A DNA stretch of 64,000 bases from Streptomyces aurantiogriseus (GTDB lineage Bacteria > Actinomycetota > Actinomycetes > Streptomycetales > Streptomycetaceae), in assembly GCF_014649375.1 (NCBI RefSeq), contig NZ_BMSX01000021.1, forward strand, positions 124,001 through 188,000. Direction: 5' to 3'. The notes under the pieces are model-generated. The model had not been told where the DNA came from, searched no databases, and worked only from the letters and a program-made list of their open reading frames with translations. The position numbers and the translations under genes were made by a program. Shown piece by piece: positions 50,355 through 58,974 of the stretch. Position 1 is the stretch's first letter; each line of letters begins with the position of its first letter.

Positions 50355-53300
50355 GTGAGCAAGTTCGTGCGGCCGGCAGCTGAGGGTGCGGACCCCTTCG
50401 GTACGGCACGCCTGCGCCGCGGGGTACTGGACGCGTGGGCCACGAGTCCCGCCCGTTTCCGGGAGGACGCCAACGCCGAGGAGGACCTCGTCCTCGGGGG
50501 ATACCGGGACCGGCTGGTCGTCGAGCTCGCGCAGAACGCCGCCGATGCCGCGGCGCGGGCCGGTGTGCCCGGCCGGCTTCGACTGACCCTGCGGGGGCAG
50601 GTCCTCGTCGCCGCCAACACCGGCGCCCCCCTGGACGCCGCCGGTGTCGAGTCGCTCGCCACGCTCCGCGCCTCCGCGAAGCGGGACACGCAGCAGGTGT
50701 CGGTCGGCCGCTTCGGCGTCGGCTTCGCGGCCGTCCTCGCCGTCACCGACGAGCCCGCCGTCGTCGGCCGGCACGGCGGCGTCCGCTGGTCCCTGGCGGA
50801 GGCCCGCGTGCTGGCCTCCGAGACCGCCCGTCACAGTCCCGGCCTCGGGGACGAGCTCCGGCGCCGGGACGGACATGTGCCGCTCCTCCGGCTCCCCTTC
50901 GCCGCCGAGGGCACCGCCCCCGACCCGTACGACACCGCCGTCATCCTGCCCCTGCGGGACGCTGCCGCCGCCGACCTCGCCGAGCGGCTCCTCACCGCCG
51001 TCGACGACGCCCTCCTCCTCGCCCTCCCCGGCCTCGAGGAGGTCGTCGTCGAGATCGGGGACGCCGCCCCCCGCACCCTGCGCCGGCACACCGACGGCGC
51101 CCTCACCGTCGTAGAGGACTCGCGTGACGGGACGACCCGCTGGCGGATCGCCGCCGGGCACGGGCCCCTCACCCCCGACCTGCTTGCCGACCGCCCGGTC
51201 GAGGAGCGGCTGCGGCCCCACTGGTCCGTCACCTGGGCCGTACCCGTGGACGGGGACGGCGCGCCCGTCCGCCCCCGCACCACCCCCGTCGTGCACGCCC
51301 CCACCCCCAGCGACGAGCCTCTCGGCGTCCCCGCCCTGCTCATCGCCTCCTTCCCCCTCGACACCACCCGGCGTCACGCCGCGCCCGGTCCGCTCACCGA
51401 CTTCCTCGTGCAGCGCGCGGCGGACGCGTACGCCGACCTGCTCGCCGGCTGGCGGCCGGTGACCGCCGGGATCATCGACCTCGTGCCGGGCCCGCTGGGC
51501 AAGGGTGAGCTGGACGGGGCGCTGCGGCAGGCGATCCTCGAGCGGTTGCCGCGTACCGCGTTCCTGCCGCCCGCCGTCCACCCCGTCGACGGCGACAGCG
51601 AGCTCCCGGAGGCCCTCCGCCCCCGCGACGCCGAGATCGTCGAGGGCGCCGGCGCCGACACCGTACGGGTGCTCGCCGAGGTGCTGCAGACCCTGCTGCC
51701 CGCCGGGCTCGAACGGCGTGTCGAGCTGCGTACCCTCGCCGTGGCCCGGATTCCGCTCGCCGACGCGATCGACCGGCTGGCGGGGCTGGAGAAGGACCCG
51801 GAGTGGTGGTACCGGCTGTACGACAGCCTCGCCGGCGTCGATCCGGACCGGCTGTCCGGACTGCCCGTGCCCCTCGCCGACGGGCGGACCACCATCGGGC
51901 CCCGGCAGGTACTGCTCCCCACTCCGGACGCGGCCCGCCTCGACGCCGACATCCTTGCTCGCCTCGGCCTCAAGGTCGCCCACCCGGACGCCGCGCACCC
52001 CCTCCTGGAGAAGCTGGGCGCCCTGCCCGCCACACCCCGCGCCGTGCTGACCACCCCGCAGGTGCGGGCCGCCGTCGCCGCTTCCCTGGACGACGACGGC
52101 GCGGCCTGGGACGAGGACGCCCCGGACGCCGAGGAACTCGCCGACACCGTCCTCGCCCTCGTCCGTGACGCGGGCCTCGAGCCCGGCGACGAGCCCTGGC
52201 TCGGCGCCCTCGCCCTGCCCGACGAGGAGGGGGAACTCGTCCCCGCCGGTGAACTCGTCCTCCCCGGCAGCCCATTCGCCCAGGTCATCCGCCAGGACGA
52301 ACTCGCGTCCGTGGACGCGGAGTTGGCGGACAAGTGGGGTGAGCAGCCGCTGGCCGCCTGTGGCGTACTCGCCGACTTCGCACTCGTCCGCGCCACGGAC
52401 GTGGTCCTCGACCCGGACGAACTGGAGCCCCGCGAAGGCGACTTCGCCGAGCCCGACGACGCGGGTCTGCTCGACGCCGTGGACGTCTGGTGCGAGGACA
52501 TCCTCGACCGCTTCCCGGACAGCCCGGTGCCTCCGGTGGCCACCGAGCTGGTCGCCGTCCGGGACCTGGACCTCGTCGACGACGACAAGTGGCCCCAGGC
52601 CCTCGCCCTGCTCGCCCAGCCCCCGCTGCGCGACGCGCTCACCCAGCCGGTCCGCATCCTCCTGCCCGACGGCACCCACGAGGTCGTACGCCCGTACACG
52701 GCCTGGTGGCTGCGCGGCCACCCGGTCCTCGACGGCCGCCGCCCGGCGGGCCTCCTCGCCGCCGGCGGGGACCCGCTCCTGCGCGGCCTGTACGACGAGG
52801 CCGACGCCACTGGCTTCGACGACGAGCAGGTCCTGCGGGCGCTGGGCGTCCGCACGTCGGTGTCGGCGCTGTTGGACGAGCCGGGCGGCGCGGCAGAACT
52901 CCTGGACCGCCTCGCCGACCCGGACCGCCCCGTCACCGCAGCCCAACTGCACGGCTTGTACGGCGCGTTGGCCGAGCTGGACCCCGAGCAGGTGACCCTG
53001 CCGGACGAGCTGCGGGCCGTCGTCGACGGCCGGGTGGAGGTCGTGGACGCGGCCGACGCCGTCGTCGTCGACTCCCCCGACCTGCTCCCCTTCACGGAGG
53101 GCGTCCCACTCCTTCCCGTACGGCCGTCGCGGGCCGCCGAGTTGGCCGAACTGTTCCAGGTCCGGCGCCTCAGCGAGTCCGTCACCGGCGAGGTCGACTC
53201 CGAGGGCACCGAGCACGACGTACCGGAGTCGGTACGGGTCCTGCTCGGCCCGCGCACCCCGGACACGTACGTCGAGCACGAGGAGCTCGTCGTGGACGGC

Positions 53301-53477
53301 GTGGAGATCGACTGGCGCCTGACGAACGACGGCGTCCTGCACGCCTCCACCCTGGAGGGCGTCGCCGCCGGTCTGGCGTGGGCGGCGGGCCAGTGGCCGC
53401 GGCGCTTCGAGGTCGCGGCCCTGCTGGAGGATCCGTCGCGGACGGGGGAGTTGGCGCGGGACCGCTGGTTCGACTGA
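50355..53477 (+). CDS. Large GHKL-type ATPase, sacsin N-terminal-like
   Basis: A 1040-residue protein. The N-terminal 250 residues form a Hsp90/sacsin-like ATP-binding domain: ELAQNAADAAARAG holds the magnesium-ligand Asn61, LVAANTGAPLDAAG is the G1 box with Asn in place of the usual Asp, and SVGRFGVGFAAVLAV is the ATP lid. The remaining 790 residues are Asp/Glu-rich alpha/beta sequence without membrane helices, which I do not recognise. Chaperone-like action is inferred only from the ATPase fold. GTG 50355 is just downstream of GAGGAGAG. Confidence 0.85.
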   Translation: MSKFVRPAAEGADPFGTARLRRGVLDAWATSPARFREDANAEEDLVLGGYRDRLVVELAQNAADAAARAGVPGRLRLTLRGQVLVAANTGAPLDAAGVESLATLRASAKRDTQQVSVGRFGVGFAAVLAVTDEPAVVGRHGGVRWSLAEARVLASETARHSPGLGDELRRRDGHVPLLRLPFAAEGTAPDPYDTAVILPLRDAAAADLAERLLTAVDDALLLALPGLEEVVVEIGDAAPRTLRRHTDGALTVVEDSRDGTTRWRIAAGHGPLTPDLLADRPVEERLRPHWSVTWAVPVDGDGAPVRPRTTPVVHAPTPSDEPLGVPALLIASFPLDTTRRHAAPGPLTDFLVQRAADAYADLLAGWRPVTAGIIDLVPGPLGKGELDGALRQAILERLPRTAFLPPAVHPVDGDSELPEALRPRDAEIVEGAGADTVRVLAEVLQTLLPAGLERRVELRTLAVARIPLADAIDRLAGLEKDPEWWYRLYDSLAGVDPDRLSGLPVPLADGRTTIGPRQVLLPTPDAARLDADILARLGLKVAHPDAAHPLLEKLGALPATPRAVLTTPQVRAAVAASLDDDGAAWDEDAPDAEELADTVLALVRDAGLEPGDEPWLGALALPDEEGELVPAGELVLPGSPFAQVIRQDELASVDAELADKWGEQPLAACGVLADFALVRATDVVLDPDELEPREGDFAEPDDAGLLDAVDVWCEDILDRFPDSPVPPVATELVAVRDLDLVDDDKWPQALALLAQPPLRDALTQPVRILLPDGTHEVVRPYTAWWLRGHPVLDGRRPAGLLAAGGDPLLRGLYDEADATGFDDEQVLRALGVRTSVSALLDEPGGAAELLDRLADPDRPVTAAQLHGLYGALAELDPEQVTLPDELRAVVDGRVEVVDAADAVVVDSPDLLPFTEGVPLLPVRPSRAAELAELFQVRRLSESVTGEVDSEGTEHDVPESVRVLLGPRTPDTYVEHEELVVDGVEIDWRLTNDGVLHASTLEGVAAGLAWAAGQWPRRFEVAALLEDPSRTGELARDRWFD

Positions 53478-53510
53478 CGGCCCTCGGGTTCGCCTGACAG
53501 CCCTTCACGC

Positions 53511-53578
53511 CGACCGACGTGACGGTTCTTCAGTCGGCCGACGTGACGGTCCTTCACGTCGGCCGACGGCCGTTCACG
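53511..53578 (+). repeat. About 25-bp minisatellite, two and a half units
   Basis: CGACCGACGTGACGGTTCTT at 53511, CGGCCGACGTGACGGTCCTT at 53535 and CGGCCGACGGCCGTTCACG at 53560 form a tandem run downstream of the sacsin-like gene. Confidence 0.6.
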
Positions 53579-53737
53579 CGTCCCCCACAATTTCTTCCTC
53601 GAACATGCAACCGTCGAGCGGGAATGCGAGTCTCACACGGCGTACCGGCAGTCACAGCCGGTCCGCCGAGCACTCGGGCCCCGCAGGGACGGACGTACAC
53701 GCCCCGTGGGCCTCGCCAACTGGGGGAACACACAGAG

Positions 53738-53925
53738 ATGCGTACCCGCTCCGCTGCCGCAGCCGTCTCCTTCGGCGCCCTGGCCCTGGCCGGCCCGGCC
53801 GTTCCCGCCGCGCAGGCCACCGAGATCACTCCGGCCTCGGCGGACGGCTGCTTCCGCCACACCTTCCCGGCACCTCGACGACGGCCGTGGTCACGGCGGT
53901 GAGCGACTACGCCGACGTCAGGTAG
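53738..53925 (+). pseudogene. Collapsed first copy of the secreted paralogue family
   Basis: It begins like its two downstream relatives with a signal peptide (MRTRSAAAAVSFGALALAGP to PAAQATE) but jumps at once to the C-terminal end (DGCFRHTF). A single missing G in TTCCCGGCACC (about 53866) shifts the frame. Restoring it gives GTSTTAVVTAVSDYADVR, matching the family ending. It therefore has a large internal deletion plus a frameshift. Confidence 0.75.
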
Positions 53926-54046
53926 TAGACGCCGTACAACCATTTCCGGCCATCAGCGATCTGATCATGTGAGCCGACAGGCTCGCGTCCACTCGGGCTC
54001 ACTGGAGGCATTCGCCCGGCGAGCCCCTTCTTCACTTGGGACATGC

Positions 54047-54976
54047 ATGCGCATTCGTGCCACCGTGGCCGCCGTCACCGGCGCCCTGGCCCTCTCCGCC
54101 CTTGCCGTGCCGGCCGCGCAGGCCACCGACAGCACGCCGAGCAAGGCCGACTCCTTCAAGGCCGCCCAGGCCGCGCACCAGGCCGCCTCCGGCAAGACCG
54201 CGTTCACCGGCGTGGGTGCGGCCGACACCGGCACCCCCTACGCGCTGAACGCCAAGTTCTCCGGCGTGAAGGTCAACAACGGCAAGCCGATCGTCGTCGG
54301 CACCACCAAGGTCTCCGTCCCGGTGACCTTCACGGTCACGCACGCCGCGGACGTCGACCTCAACGCGGACGACATCGAGCTGGACGTCGTCATCTACCGC
54401 GGCACCGTCGCCGACCCGGCCAACGTCCTCCTCGGCGACGACTGGCCGGCCTGCACCAACGCCTCGGCGACCGTGTCCAACTGCAAGGGCACTGTCGACA
54501 TCTACCCGACCGAGGAGCTGAGCAACGCCGACGCCACCACCTTCAAGGCGTTCGGCTACGTCATCGACTGGAACGACGTCGACCCCTTCGCCGAGGACAT
54601 CGACTGGACCAAGGTCGGCTACGCCGAGCAGGACGCCCTGGCCACCACCAAGCTCGTGCGCCAGTCGAAGCTGACGGTCAACGCGTCCCCGGAGCCGGTG
54701 GCGAAGGGCAAGACCATCACCGTCACGGGCAGGCTGACCCGCGCCAACTGGGACACCAACACGTACACCGGTTACTCCGGCGTGTACGCGCAGCTGCAGT
54801 TCCGCAAGAAGGGCTCCACCACCTACTCCACGGTGAAGAGCGTCAAGACCACCTCGACCGGCGGTCTGAGCACCACCGTCAAGGCGTCGGTGGACGGCTA
54901 CTACCGCTACACCTTCGTGGGCACCACGACCGCCTCGGCGGTCAGCGCCGCGGGTGACTTCGTCGACGTGCGCTGA
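54047..54976 (+). CDS. Secreted protein of a tandem paralogue pair, copy A
   Basis: A 309-residue exported protein: signal peptide MRIRATVAAVTGALALSALAV ending AAQA (about residue 25), then a unique region (about 26-200) and a C-terminal domain of about 105 residues (SKLTVNASPEPVAKGKTITV, WDTNTYTGYSGVYAQLQFR, DGYYRYTFVGT) with an Ig-like beta pattern. No catalytic motif is visible. The pair of Cys in PACTNASATVSNCKG suggests a disulfide. Adhesive or wall-associated roles are possible but unproven. Confidence 0.82.
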   Translation: MRIRATVAAVTGALALSALAVPAAQATDSTPSKADSFKAAQAAHQAASGKTAFTGVGAADTGTPYALNAKFSGVKVNNGKPIVVGTTKVSVPVTFTVTHAADVDLNADDIELDVVIYRGTVADPANVLLGDDWPACTNASATVSNCKGTVDIYPTEELSNADATTFKAFGYVIDWNDVDPFAEDIDWTKVGYAEQDALATTKLVRQSKLTVNASPEPVAKGKTITVTGRLTRANWDTNTYTGYSGVYAQLQFRKKGSTTYSTVKSVKTTSTGGLSTTVKASVDGYYRYTFVGTTTASAVSAAGDFVDVR

Positions 54977-54995
54977 CGTCACTGATCGACAGGTC

Positions 54996-55033
54996 AAGGC
55001 CCGGCCCCGCATCCGGCGGGGAGCGGGCCTTTT
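54996..55033 (+). terminator. Intrinsic terminator between the paralogues
   Basis: AAGGCCCG ... CGGGCCTT arms with an inner GCCCCGC/GGCGGGG pairing, followed by TTT, lie about 20 bp after copy A. Confidence 0.82.
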
Positions 55034-55163
55034 CCCTTGGCCATCCGGACGTATGGCCTCCGCCAAATCTCCGGGTTGGTGTGCAACTCTCCTCATCCGT
55101 CACCGATCTCATCCCGTGAGTCAACAGACTCCGAGATCACTTCTCTCCATCTGGGGAACACAC

Positions 55164-55967
55164 ATGCGCATTCGCGCCACCGTGGTCGCCGTCACCGGCG
55201 CCCTCGCCCTCTCCGCCTTCGCCGTGCCGGCCGCGCAGGCCGCCCCGACGGCGGGGCCCGCCGTCACCTTCTCCAACATGAAGGTGAACAAGGGCAAGAA
55301 CATCGTCGTCGGCGCCACCGGCAAGGTCGCCGTGCCGGTCACGTACACCCTGACGAAGCCCGCCGATCTGAGCGCCTCCTCCTTCGAGAGCGGTCCGCTC
55401 GTCTACCGCGGTACCACGCTCGGCAGCTCGACCAACCCGATGATCATCAGCGACGCACCGGGGAAGTGCACCGCCGCCTCGACGACCGTCCTGAACTGCT
55501 CGGCGACCATCTACGTCAGCGCGGAGTACGGCGACGTGGCGAACAGCGAAGCCGGCGCCTGGAAGGTGGGCGGTCTCGCCATCGCCAACGACGCGCAGTC
55601 CGAGGCGGACGCCAAGTGGCAGGGCGGCCTCGGCACGACGAAGGTCCTGCGCCAGTCGAAGCTGACGGTCAACGCGTCCCCGGAGCCGGTGAAGAAGGGC
55701 AGGACCATCACCGTCACGGGCAAGCTGACCCGCGCGAACTGGGACACCAACACGTACGGCGGTTACTCCGGCGTGTACGCGCAGCTGCAGTTCCGCAAGA
55801 AGGGCTCCACCACCTACTCCACGGTGAAGAGCGTCAAGACCACCTCGACCGGCGGTCTGAGCACCACCGTCAAGGCGTCGGTGGACGGCTACTACCGCTA
55901 CACCTTCGTGGGCACCGCCACGACCGCGCCGGTCAGCGCGGCGGGCGACTACATCGACGTGCAGTAG
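55164..55967 (+). CDS. Secreted protein of a tandem paralogue pair, copy B
   Basis: A 267-residue exported protein with signal peptide MRIRATVVAVTGALALSAFAV ending AAQA. The unique middle is shorter than in copy A (VTFSNMKVNKGKNIVVG, two Cys in GKCTAASTTVLNCSA). From SKLTVNASPEPV onward the C-terminal domain is almost identical to copy A at both protein and DNA level, which implies recent duplication or gene conversion. GGGGAA about 6 nt upstream marks the start. It is convergent with the P-type ATPase gene. Confidence 0.83.
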   Translation: MRIRATVVAVTGALALSAFAVPAAQAAPTAGPAVTFSNMKVNKGKNIVVGATGKVAVPVTYTLTKPADLSASSFESGPLVYRGTTLGSSTNPMIISDAPGKCTAASTTVLNCSATIYVSAEYGDVANSEAGAWKVGGLAIANDAQSEADAKWQGGLGTTKVLRQSKLTVNASPEPVKKGRTITVTGKLTRANWDTNTYGGYSGVYAQLQFRKKGSTTYSTVKSVKTTSTGGLSTTVKASVDGYYRYTFVGTATTAPVSAAGDYIDVQ

Positions 55968-55991
55968 CCGGTCGTAGACAGGTAAGTGCCG

Positions 55992-58364
55992 TCAGGCAGG
56001 GAAGCGGCGGTCGACCCATTTCCACAGGAACTCCAGGACGGCCGCCGCCGCCACCCCGATGCCCACCGCGATCCACGGCATCGTCACGCCGACCAGCTTC
56101 AGCGCGAAGAAGTCCTGCAGCCACGGCACCGCCAGCACCAGCAGGAAGCCCGCGCCCATCGTGGCCACCAGCGCGATCCGCCACCAGGTGTACGGGCGGG
56201 CGACGATCGCCAGCACCCACATCGAGATCAGGAACAGCGTGAGCGTCGCGGCGCTCGTCTCGGCGTCCAGCGCACCCTCGCCCGTGTAGTGGTGGCGGGC
56301 GATCAGGTACGTCACGAAGGTCGCGAGACCGGCCAGCACCCCGCCCGGGATCGAGTAGCGCATCACCCGTCGTACGAAGTGCGGTCGGGCCCGTTCCTTG
56401 TTGGGGGCGAGAGCGAGGAAGAAGGCCGGGACGCCGATGGTGAGGGTGGAGAGCAGGGTGATGTGGCGGGGGAGGAAGGGGTACTCCACCTGCCAGCACA
56501 CCACCAGCAGCGCCAGCAGCACCGAGTAGACCGTCTTCACCAGGAACAGCGTCGCGACCCGGGTGATGTTGCCGATGACCCGCCGGCCCTCCGCCACCAC
56601 CGAGGGCAGGGTGGCGAAGCTGTTGTTCAGCAGCACGATCTGGGCGACCGCCCGGGTCGCCTCCGAGCCGGACCCCATCGCCACGCCGATGTCCGCGTCC
56701 TTCAGCGCGAGGACGTCGTTGACGCCGTCGCCGGTCATCGCGACCGTGTGCCCGCGGGACTGGAGGGCGCCGACCATGTCCCGCTTCTGCTGCGGGGTGA
56801 CCCGGCCGAACACCGTGGCCTCGTCGAGGGCCCGGCCCATCCCGTCCCGCTCGGCGGGCAGCCGGCGCGCGTCGACCGTACGGGCGTCGAGGCCCAGCTT
56901 GGCGGCGACGGCGCCCACCGACACCGCGTTGTCGCCGGAGATGACCTTGGCGTGGACGTCCTGCTCGGCGAAGTAGCGCAGGGTGTCGGAGGCGTCGGGG
57001 CGCAGCCGCTGCTCCAGGACGACGAGGGCGGTGGCGCCGGCGCCGCGGGCCACCTCGGGGTCGTCGAGGTCACGGACGGCGCGGGCGAGGAGCAGGACGC
57101 GCAGGCCCTGCTCGTTGAGCCGCTCGGTCTCGGCGAGGGCGGGGTCCTCGGCGGGCAGCAGGACGTCGGGGGCGCCGAGCAGCCAGGTGCTGGTCTCGCC
57201 GTTGCCCTCGCTGAAGGTGGCGCCGCTGTACTTGCGGGCGGAGGAGAAGGGGAGCGACTCGGTGCAGCGCCAGCTGTCGGTGTCCGGGTAGGCGTCGATG
57301 ATCGCCTGGAGGGAGGCGTTGGGGCGCGGGTCGGACTCGCCGAGCGCGCCGAGGACCTGGCGTATGTACGTGGGGTCGCCGCCGTTGAGGCTTCTGACCT
57401 CGGTGACGTCCATGCCGCCCTCGGTGAGGGTGCCGGTCTTGTCCAGGCAGACGGTGTCGACGCGGGCGAGGCCCTCGATGGCCGGGAGTTCCTGGACGAG
57501 GCACTGCTGCCGGCCGAGGCGGATCACGCCGATCGCGAAGGCGACGGAGGTGAGGAGGACGAGGCCCTCCGGGACCATGGGGACGATGCCGCCGACGGTG
57601 CGGGCGATCGAGTCCTTGAGCTCGTTCTCCTTGACGAAGAGCTGGGTGACGACCAGGCCGATCGCGGCCGGGACCAGCATCCACGTCACGTACTTCAGGA
57701 TCGTGGAGATGCCGGAGCGCAGCTCGGAGTGGACGAGGGTGAAGCGGGAGGCCTCCTCGGCGAGCTGGGCGGCGTAGGCCTCGCGGCCGACCTTGGTGGC
57801 CCGGAAGGCGCCGCCGCCGGCGACGACGAAGCTGCCCGACATGACCTCGTCGCCGGGGTGCTTGACGACGGGGTCCGCCTCGCCGGTGAGCAGCGACTCG
57901 TCGACCTCCAGCCCGTCGGCCTCGACGCAGACCCCGTCGACGACGATCTTGTCGCCCGGGCCGATCTCCACGAGGTCGTCCAGGACGAGCTCGGACGTAC
58001 CGACCTGGACGGCGACGCCCTCGCGGCGGACCGTCGGCCGGGCCTCGCCGATCACCGCCAGGGAGTCGAGGGTCTTCTTCGCCCGCCACTCCTGGATGAT
58101 GCCGATGCCGGTGTTCGCGAGGATCACGAACCCGAAGAGGCTGTCCTGGATCGGCGCGACGGCCAGCATGATCAGCCAGAGCACGCCGATGATCGCGTTG
58201 AACCGGGTGAAGACGTTCGCCCGGACGATCTCGCCGACGGTCCGGCTGCTGCGGACGGGGACGTCGTTGACCTGCCCGCGCGCGACACGCTCCGCGACCT
58301 CGCCGGCGGTGAGCCCGGTCGCCGTGGGAGCCGGGGCGGGGGCGGCGGCGTCGGTATGGGTCAT
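55992..58364 (-). CDS. Cation-translocating P-type ATPase (CtpE-like)
   Basis: A 790-residue P-type ATPase: actuator motif LLTGEADPVV, phosphorylation Asp308 in CLDKTGTLTEGG, nucleotide region about 330-480, hinge MTGDGVNDVLALKDADIGVAMG, and about ten transmembrane helices with a C-terminal bundle of six. The membrane-4 motif is PMVPEGLVLL, without the CPC or CPx of heavy-metal pumps and unlike typical SERCA PEGLP. It is closest to the actinobacterial CtpE type, linked in mycobacteria to calcium uptake; the ion is inferred only. The N-terminal 20 residues are Ala/Pro-rich. Confidence 0.92.
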   Translation of the reverse strand: MTHTDAAAPAPAPTATGLTAGEVAERVARGQVNDVPVRSSRTVGEIVRANVFTRFNAIIGVLWLIMLAVAPIQDSLFGFVILANTGIGIIQEWRAKKTLDSLAVIGEARPTVRREGVAVQVGTSELVLDDLVEIGPGDKIVVDGVCVEADGLEVDESLLTGEADPVVKHPGDEVMSGSFVVAGGGAFRATKVGREAYAAQLAEEASRFTLVHSELRSGISTILKYVTWMLVPAAIGLVVTQLFVKENELKDSIARTVGGIVPMVPEGLVLLTSVAFAIGVIRLGRQQCLVQELPAIEGLARVDTVCLDKTGTLTEGGMDVTEVRSLNGGDPTYIRQVLGALGESDPRPNASLQAIIDAYPDTDSWRCTESLPFSSARKYSGATFSEGNGETSTWLLGAPDVLLPAEDPALAETERLNEQGLRVLLLARAVRDLDDPEVARGAGATALVVLEQRLRPDASDTLRYFAEQDVHAKVISGDNAVSVGAVAAKLGLDARTVDARRLPAERDGMGRALDEATVFGRVTPQQKRDMVGALQSRGHTVAMTGDGVNDVLALKDADIGVAMGSGSEATRAVAQIVLLNNSFATLPSVVAEGRRVIGNITRVATLFLVKTVYSVLLALLVVCWQVEYPFLPRHITLLSTLTIGVPAFFLALAPNKERARPHFVRRVMRYSIPGGVLAGLATFVTYLIARHHYTGEGALDAETSAATLTLFLISMWVLAIVARPYTWWRIALVATMGAGFLLVLAVPWLQDFFALKLVGVTMPWIAVGIGVAAAAVLEFLWKWVDRRFPA

Positions 58365-58452
58365 GGAATCGACGGTACGTGCGGATTGGGGCGTTCACCC
58401 GCCGGAAGTCCGGAAGATCCGACCTGGGGAGGAGGGCCGTAGTGCGGTGGTA

Positions 58453-58803
58453 CTACGCGCCGTCCACTCGACCCGGCTCGGTCCGGCTCGGTTGCGACGG
58501 CTCGGCCGGCGCGGCCGACTCAGCCGGCTCGGTGGACTCAGCCGGCTCGGATCTCGCGGCCCGCTTGATCGCCTCGTCTCTCCTGCGGACGATCCAGATG
58601 CCGAGAAGGCCGAGTCCGCCGCCCGCCAGGCAGGTCCACAGCCACCACAGGTGGCCGTGGTCGTCGAACCAGCCGTAGAAGGGGAGCTGGACGACGAAGA
58701 GGGCGAACCAGAGGATCGTGCCGCCGGTGACGGTGGCGACCACGGGGCCTTCCAGGGGCTCCGGCGCCTCGTGTTTGGGGGATCCCGTGAAGAAGGGGGC
58801 CAT
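58453..58803 (-). CDS. DUF2530 membrane protein
   Basis: A 116-residue protein with two transmembrane helices (TVTGGTILWFALFVVQLPFYG and WTCLAGGGLGLLGIWIV) flanking a short HGHLWWLW loop, and a charged Glu/Ser/Pro-rich cytoplasmic tail of about 40 residues with SEPAESTEPAES-type repeats. This is the DUF2530 pattern and no function is known. The GTG two codons upstream of ATG 58803 is a possible start. Confidence 0.85.
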   Translation of the reverse strand: MAPFFTGSPKHEAPEPLEGPVVATVTGGTILWFALFVVQLPFYGWFDDHGHLWWLWTCLAGGGLGLLGIWIVRRRDEAIKRAARSEPAESTEPAESAAPAEPSQPSRTEPGRVDGA

Positions 58804-58974
58804 GGCCACAGCTTACGAGGCGGGTGCGAGAGGCCACGCGGCCCCGGGGTCTACGCGCGGAGATGGCGTTCCGGAACTCATATGTTCATACTGAAACCGT
58901 TTGTGTCTGACCACTAATGTTCGTAGGAAGCGCCAAAGCGGCTGGGGGAAGTCCGCTGGTGAATGAGGTTCTGC

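Noticed and set aside
58804..58974. Purine riboswitch before the NCS2 permease
   Set aside because: No purine-aptamer core or matching three-way junction could be found by eye in the leader.
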